A stretch of DNA of 64,000 bases. It comes from Micrococcus sp. 2A. GTDB taxonomy: Bacteria; Actinomycetota; Actinomycetes; Actinomycetales; Micrococcaceae. Every line of letters begins with the position of its first letter. Position 1 is the first letter of the stretch. Below, one piece after another: positions 60,821-64,000 of the stretch. The position numbers and the translations under genes are program-made. The notes below the pieces were generated by a model. The model searched no databases. It was not told the origin of the DNA and worked only from the letters and a program-made list of their open reading frames with translations. The stretch is taken from contig NZ_CP154351.1 in the NCBI RefSeq assembly GCF_039519235.1, positions 2,542,001 through 2,606,000 of the forward strand, read 5' to 3'.

Positions 60821-61906
60821 GTGGCCAAGAACCCCATCCGCGTCGCCATCGCCGGCGTGGGCAACTGCGCAACGTCCCTGATCCAGGGCGTGGAGTACTA
60901 CCGCGACGCCGCGCCCACGGACGCCGTGCCCGGCCTGATGCACGTGCAGTTCGGGGACTACCACGTCTCCGACCTGGAGTTCGTGGCCGCGTTCGACGTG
61001 GACGCGAAGAAGGTGGGCCTGGACCTCTCCGAGGCGATCCTCGCCTCCGAGAACAACACCATTAAGATCGCCGACGTCCCCCACGCCGACGTCACCGTGC
61101 AGCGCGGCCCCACCTTGGACGGCCTCGGCAAGTACTACCGCGAGACCATCGAGGAGTCGGACGCGGAGCCCGTGGACGTCGCCCAGGCGCTCAAGGACGC
61201 GAAGGTGGACGTGCTCGTCTGCTACCTGCCCGTGGGCTCGCAGCAGGCGGCCGAGCACTACGCGCAGGCCGCGATCGACGCCGGCGTCGCCTTCGTCAAC
61301 GCCCTGCCCGTGTTCATCGCCGGCACCCCCGCGTGGGCCGAGAAGTTCACCGCGGCCGGCGTGCCGATCGTGGGCGACGACATCAAGTCCCAGATCGGCG
61401 CCACCATCACCCACCGCGTGATGGCCAAGCTCTTCCAGGACCGCGGCGTGACCCTGGACCGCACGTACCAGCTCAACGTCGGCGGCAACATGGACTTCAA
61501 GAACATGCTCGAGCGCGAGCGCCTCGAGTCCAAGAAGATCTCCAAGACGCAGGCCGTCACCTCCAACACCACCGCGAAGCTCGCGGCGGACGACGTGCAC
61601 ATCGGTCCCTCCGACTACGTGGCCTGGCTCGACGACCGCAAGTGGGCCTTCGTGCGCCTCGAGGGCCGCAACTTCGGCGACGCCCCCGTCAGCCTCGAGT
61701 ACAAGCTCGAGGTGTGGGACTCCCCCAACTCGGCCGGCGTGATCATCGACGCCGTGCGCGCCGCGAAGATCGCCCTGGACCGCGGCACCGGCGGCCCGAT
61801 CCTCTCGGCGTCCTCGTACTTCATGAAGTCCCCGCCGGTCCAGCACAACGACGACGAGGCCCGCGAGCTCGTCGAGGCGTTCATCCGCGGCGACATCGAG
61901 CGCTGA
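60821..61906 (+). CDS. ino1: Inositol-3-phosphate synthase
   Basis: A 361-residue NAD-dependent enzyme that makes 1L-myo-inositol-3-phosphate from glucose-6-phosphate, supplying inositol for mycothiol and phosphatidylinositol in actinobacteria. GTG start: [20 protein letters not shown] (NAD-binding GVGNCATS). [37 protein letters not shown] and [20 protein letters not shown] are signatures, with [19 protein letters not shown] near the end. Ends at the palindrome C. Alone in its transcript. Confidence 0.95.
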   Translation: MAKNPIRVAIAGVGNCATSLIQGVEYYRDAAPTDAVPGLMHVQFGDYHVSDLEFVAAFDVDAKKVGLDLSEAILASENNTIKIADVPHADVTVQRGPTLDGLGKYYRETIEESDAEPVDVAQALKDAKVDVLVCYLPVGSQQAAEHYAQAAIDAGVAFVNALPVFIAGTPAWAEKFTAAGVPIVGDDIKSQIGATITHRVMAKLFQDRGVTLDRTYQLNVGGNMDFKNMLERERLESKKISKTQAVTSNTTAKLAADDVHIGPSDYVAWLDDRKWAFVRLEGRNFGDAPVSLEYKLEVWDSPNSAGVIIDAVRAAKIALDRGTGGPILSASSYFMKSPPVQHNDDEARELVEAFIRGDIER

Positions 61907-61922
61907 CGGACCGCACGCCGCA

Positions 61923-61977
61923 CTGGGCGCAGTACTGCCAGGCAACCCACCGGGTTGCCTGGCAGTACTGCGCCCAG
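61923..61977. repeat. Conserved palindrome family, copy C
   Basis: Perfect 26-bp arms (61923-61948 and 61952-61977) around ACC, shared core CGCAGTACTGCC. Lies between convergent ino1 and fhs, where a bidirectional terminator is expected. Confidence 0.9.
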
Positions 61978-62017
61978 CTCATCTGGGGGAGGCCCCGGTG
62001 ACCCCGAGGCCTCCCCC

Positions 62018-63781
62018 TCAGAAGAGCCCCGTCACCGTGCCGTCGTCGGCCACGTCCATGCGGTCGGCGGCCGGGGAGGCGGGCAGGCCCGGCATCGTCA
62101 TGACGGCGCCGGTGAGCGCGACGACGAACCCAGCACCCGTCTTCGCGGAGAGCTCGCGCACGGACACGGTGAACCCCTCGGGCGCGTTCAGGAGCGTGGG
62201 GTCGTCCGAGAACGAGTACTGCGTCTTGGCCATGCACACTGGCAGGCGGTCCAGTCCACGAGCGCGCAGCTGCGCGAGCTGCCGCCGGGCCACGGGGCTC
62301 AGCTCCGCTCCGGCGCCCCCGTACACGCGGCGGACGACGGCCTGGATCCGCTCCTCCACCTCCATCCCCTCGGTCCACAGCCCGGTCAGCGGCGGCGCGG
62401 GCTCGCCCGGGGCCGGCAGGTGCTCCCCCAGCAGGCGGGCCAGCTCGAGGGCGCCCTCGCCGCCGCCGCCCCACACGTCCGCGACGGCCACGGGCACGCC
62501 GTTCTCCACGCCCCACGCGCGCAGCACGTCGAGCTCGGCGTCGTCGTCCTGCGTGAACCGGTTCACGGCGACGACGACGGGCACCCCGTACGCGCGCATG
62601 TTCCCGACGTGCCGCTCGAGGTTCGCCAGGCCGGCCCGCAGGGCGCCCACGTGCTCGGCGCGCACGTCGGCGAGGCCCCGGCCCGAGCGCTCGGCCGCCT
62701 CGGCGATGCCCGCCTTCACGTCCGGCAGCGCGATCCCGGCCTGCAGCTTGAGCGCGCGCACCGTGGCGACGACGACGGCGGCCGCGGGCGGGAACCCGCC
62801 GGCCACGGCCGTGATGTCCATGAACTTCTGTCCGCCGAGGTCCGCGCCGAACCCGGCCTCCGTGACCACGAGGTCTCCGAGCCGGCGGGCCGTGCGCGTG
62901 GCGATCACGGAGTTCGCCCCGTGGGCGATGTTCGCGAAGGGGCCGCCGTGCACGAGCGCGGGCGTGCCGCCGAGCGTCTGCACGAGGTTCGGCTCGATCG
63001 CGTCCTTGAGCAGCACGGCCATGGCCCCCTGGGCACCGTTCGGGCCGATCTGGGAGGCGGTGACGGCCTCGCCGTCGTACGTGTAGCCCACCGTGATGCG
63101 GCCGAGGCGGGCCTTGAGGTCGGCCAGGTCCGCGGCGAGGCAGAAGACGGCCATGGTCTCGGTCGCCACGGTGATCTCGAAGCCGCCTTCACGCGGCACG
63201 CCCTGCGTGCGGCCGCCCAGGCCCGTGACGACGTCGCGCAGCGTGCGGTCGTTCATGTCCAGGGCACGCTTCAGGGCGATGGTCCGCGGATCGATGCCCA
63301 GCGCGTTGCCCTGCTGCACGTGGTTGTCCACGAGGGCGCAGAGCAGGTTGTGCGCGGAGGTGATGGCGTGGAAGTCGCCGGTGAAGTGCAGGTTGATGTC
63401 CTCCATGGGCACCACCTGCGCGCGGCCGCCGCCCGTGGCGCCGCCCTTGATGCCGAACACCGGCCCGAGGGAGGGCTCGCGGAGCGCGACGACGGTGCGG
63501 GCTCCGGCGACGGCGCCCGGCGCGTCCGGCTGCTGCGCCAGGAGGTTGAGGCCGTCGGCCAGGCCCACGGTGACGGTGGTCTTGCCCTCGCCGGCCGGCG
63601 TCGGGCTGATGCCGGTGACGAGCACGACGCGGCCGCGCTCGGGGGCGGTCAGCGCGTGGACGTCCACCTTGGCCATGTGCCGGCCGTAGGGGATGAGCAG
63701 GTCCTCGGCGATCCCGGCCTCGGCCGCGATCTCGGCGATCGGACGGATCGGATGGGCGGCGGCGATCTCGGCGTCGTTCAT
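62018..63781 (-). CDS. fhs: Formate-tetrahydrofolate ligase
   Basis: A 587-residue ligase forming 10-formyl-THF from formate and THF with ATP. PIRPIAEIAAEAGIAEDLLI opens; the P-loop is TPAGEGKTT, REPSLGPVFGIKGGATGGG and VVPMEDINLHFTGDFHAI follow, and TVRALKLQAGIALPDVK and PVVVAVNRF near the end. Slightly longer than the usual ~556. The ATG at 63781 removes a Gly-rich shadow N terminus. One-carbon metabolism; convergent with ino1. Confidence 0.95.
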   Translation of the reverse strand: MNDAEIAAAHPIRPIAEIAAEAGIAEDLLIPYGRHMAKVDVHALTAPERGRVVLVTGISPTPAGEGKTTVTVGLADGLNLLAQQPDAPGAVAGARTVVALREPSLGPVFGIKGGATGGGRAQVVPMEDINLHFTGDFHAITSAHNLLCALVDNHVQQGNALGIDPRTIALKRALDMNDRTLRDVVTGLGGRTQGVPREGGFEITVATETMAVFCLAADLADLKARLGRITVGYTYDGEAVTASQIGPNGAQGAMAVLLKDAIEPNLVQTLGGTPALVHGGPFANIAHGANSVIATRTARRLGDLVVTEAGFGADLGGQKFMDITAVAGGFPPAAAVVVATVRALKLQAGIALPDVKAGIAEAAERSGRGLADVRAEHVGALRAGLANLERHVGNMRAYGVPVVVAVNRFTQDDDAELDVLRAWGVENGVPVAVADVWGGGGEGALELARLLGEHLPAPGEPAPPLTGLWTEGMEVEERIQAVVRRVYGGAGAELSPVARRQLAQLRARGLDRLPVCMAKTQYSFSDDPTLLNAPEGFTVSVRELSAKTGAGFVVALTGAVMTMPGLPASPAADRMDVADDGTVTGLF

Positions 63782-63822
63782 GGGGCCGATCCTGCCACCT
63801 GGCCCTTGCGGGCCGCCGCCCC

Positions 63823-64000
63823 TCAGCCCTCCGCGCCCTCCTGAGCCTCCGGCTGCTCCGCCCACCAGCGGCGCAGCTCGGACTCGGCCACATCCGCCTC
63901 GTGCGGGCCCTCGTCGAGGCGCCACTCGAGCAGGTGCCGGTAGGCCCGCCCGACCACGGGGCCGGGGCGGAGGCCGAGCAGCGCCATGATCTGCTCGCCG
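63823..64000 (-). CDS. CCA-adding enzyme / polynucleotide adenylyltransferase, C-terminal end
   Basis: Fifty-eight codons enter at the right edge and stop at 63823-63825. GEQIMALLGLRPGPVVGRAY, then RHLLEWRLDEGPHEADVAES matches the C-terminal GxEIMxLLGLxPGPxVGxAY motif of actinobacterial tRNA nucleotidyltransferases, ending with RRWWAEQPEAQEGAEG. The catalytic head lies outside the window. It is on the same strand as fhs with 41 bases between. Confidence 0.8.
   Translation of the reverse strand, partial: GEQIMALLGLRPGPVVGRAYRHLLEWRLDEGPHEADVAESELRRWWAEQPEAQEGAEG

Noticed and set aside
1..64000. tRNA, rRNA or tmRNA genes
   Set aside because: I saw no cloverleaf with the usual T-loop/anticodon patterns and no ribosomal RNA signatures, but a tool search (tRNAscan-SE, Infernal) would be decisive.

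Overview
The window reads as a chromosomal segment of a very high-GC actinobacterium, most likely Micrococcus (M. luteus group). The grounds are the strong G/C third-position bias, frequent GTG starts, mycothiol-type DinB and inositol-3-phosphate synthase genes, and DnaA boxes of the TTGTCCACA type known from M. luteus. The dnaB / rplI-rpsR-ssb-rpsF / CCA-adding-enzyme neighbourhood is usually close to oriC in actinobacteria, but dnaA and dnaN are not in the window.
1-16.9 kb is ordinary chromosome: a partial amidohydrolase, an alpha/beta hydrolase, a Pr6Pr membrane protein, an AgcS alanine/glycine symporter, a four-gene compatible-solute ABC operon (7.2 to 4.0 kb), a MerR regulator, a zinc alcohol dehydrogenase, a Tat-exported M28 peptidase, an acyl-CoA ligase, and a translationally coupled gntR-lrgA-lrgB operon with an operator-like palindrome and a probably leaderless promoter.
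16.9-46.2 kb is a mosaic accessory region interrupted by the glpD-glpF-glpK operon (29.4-33.6 kb; glpF carries a one-base frameshift). It holds a Fic gene, a truncated second copy of it inside a duplicated 1.2-kb block, two AlbA_2/Schlafen-type regulators, an Abi_2 (AbiF/AbiD-like) HEPN ribonuclease preceded by a hairpin RNA candidate, an orphan second copy of that hairpin, an OGG-fold protein, a GIY-YIG protein, a DUF262/DUF1524 (GmrSD-like) nuclease split by an IS481 element, a second IS481 element, an IS256 element, and a lower-GC KAP P-loop NTPase. Many broken genes lie among them: GNAT fragments, an alcohol dehydrogenase-GNAT chimera, a FadD tail, a helicase fragment, and repeats resembling the 3' end of RNase P RNA. 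The content suggests a decayed defence-type island built by repeated recombination and IS activity.
46.2-64 kb returns to core genome: dnaB with a DnaA-box cluster upstream, an old-yellow-enzyme reductase, a thioesterase, a divergent RimK(-TrkA_C) / RimB / aspartoacylase-like group, rpsF-ssb-rpsR-rplI, a DUF559 endonuclease-like gene, an M18 aminopeptidase, a GT87 membrane glycosyltransferase, inositol-3-phosphate synthase, formate-tetrahydrofolate ligase and the end of a CCA-adding enzyme. Gene ends here carry long near-perfect palindromes, three of which share one sequence.
The best candidate for an under-described system is the Abi_2 gene with its hairpin RNA (about 20.98-22.06 kb) together with the orphan hairpin at 28.04 kb.
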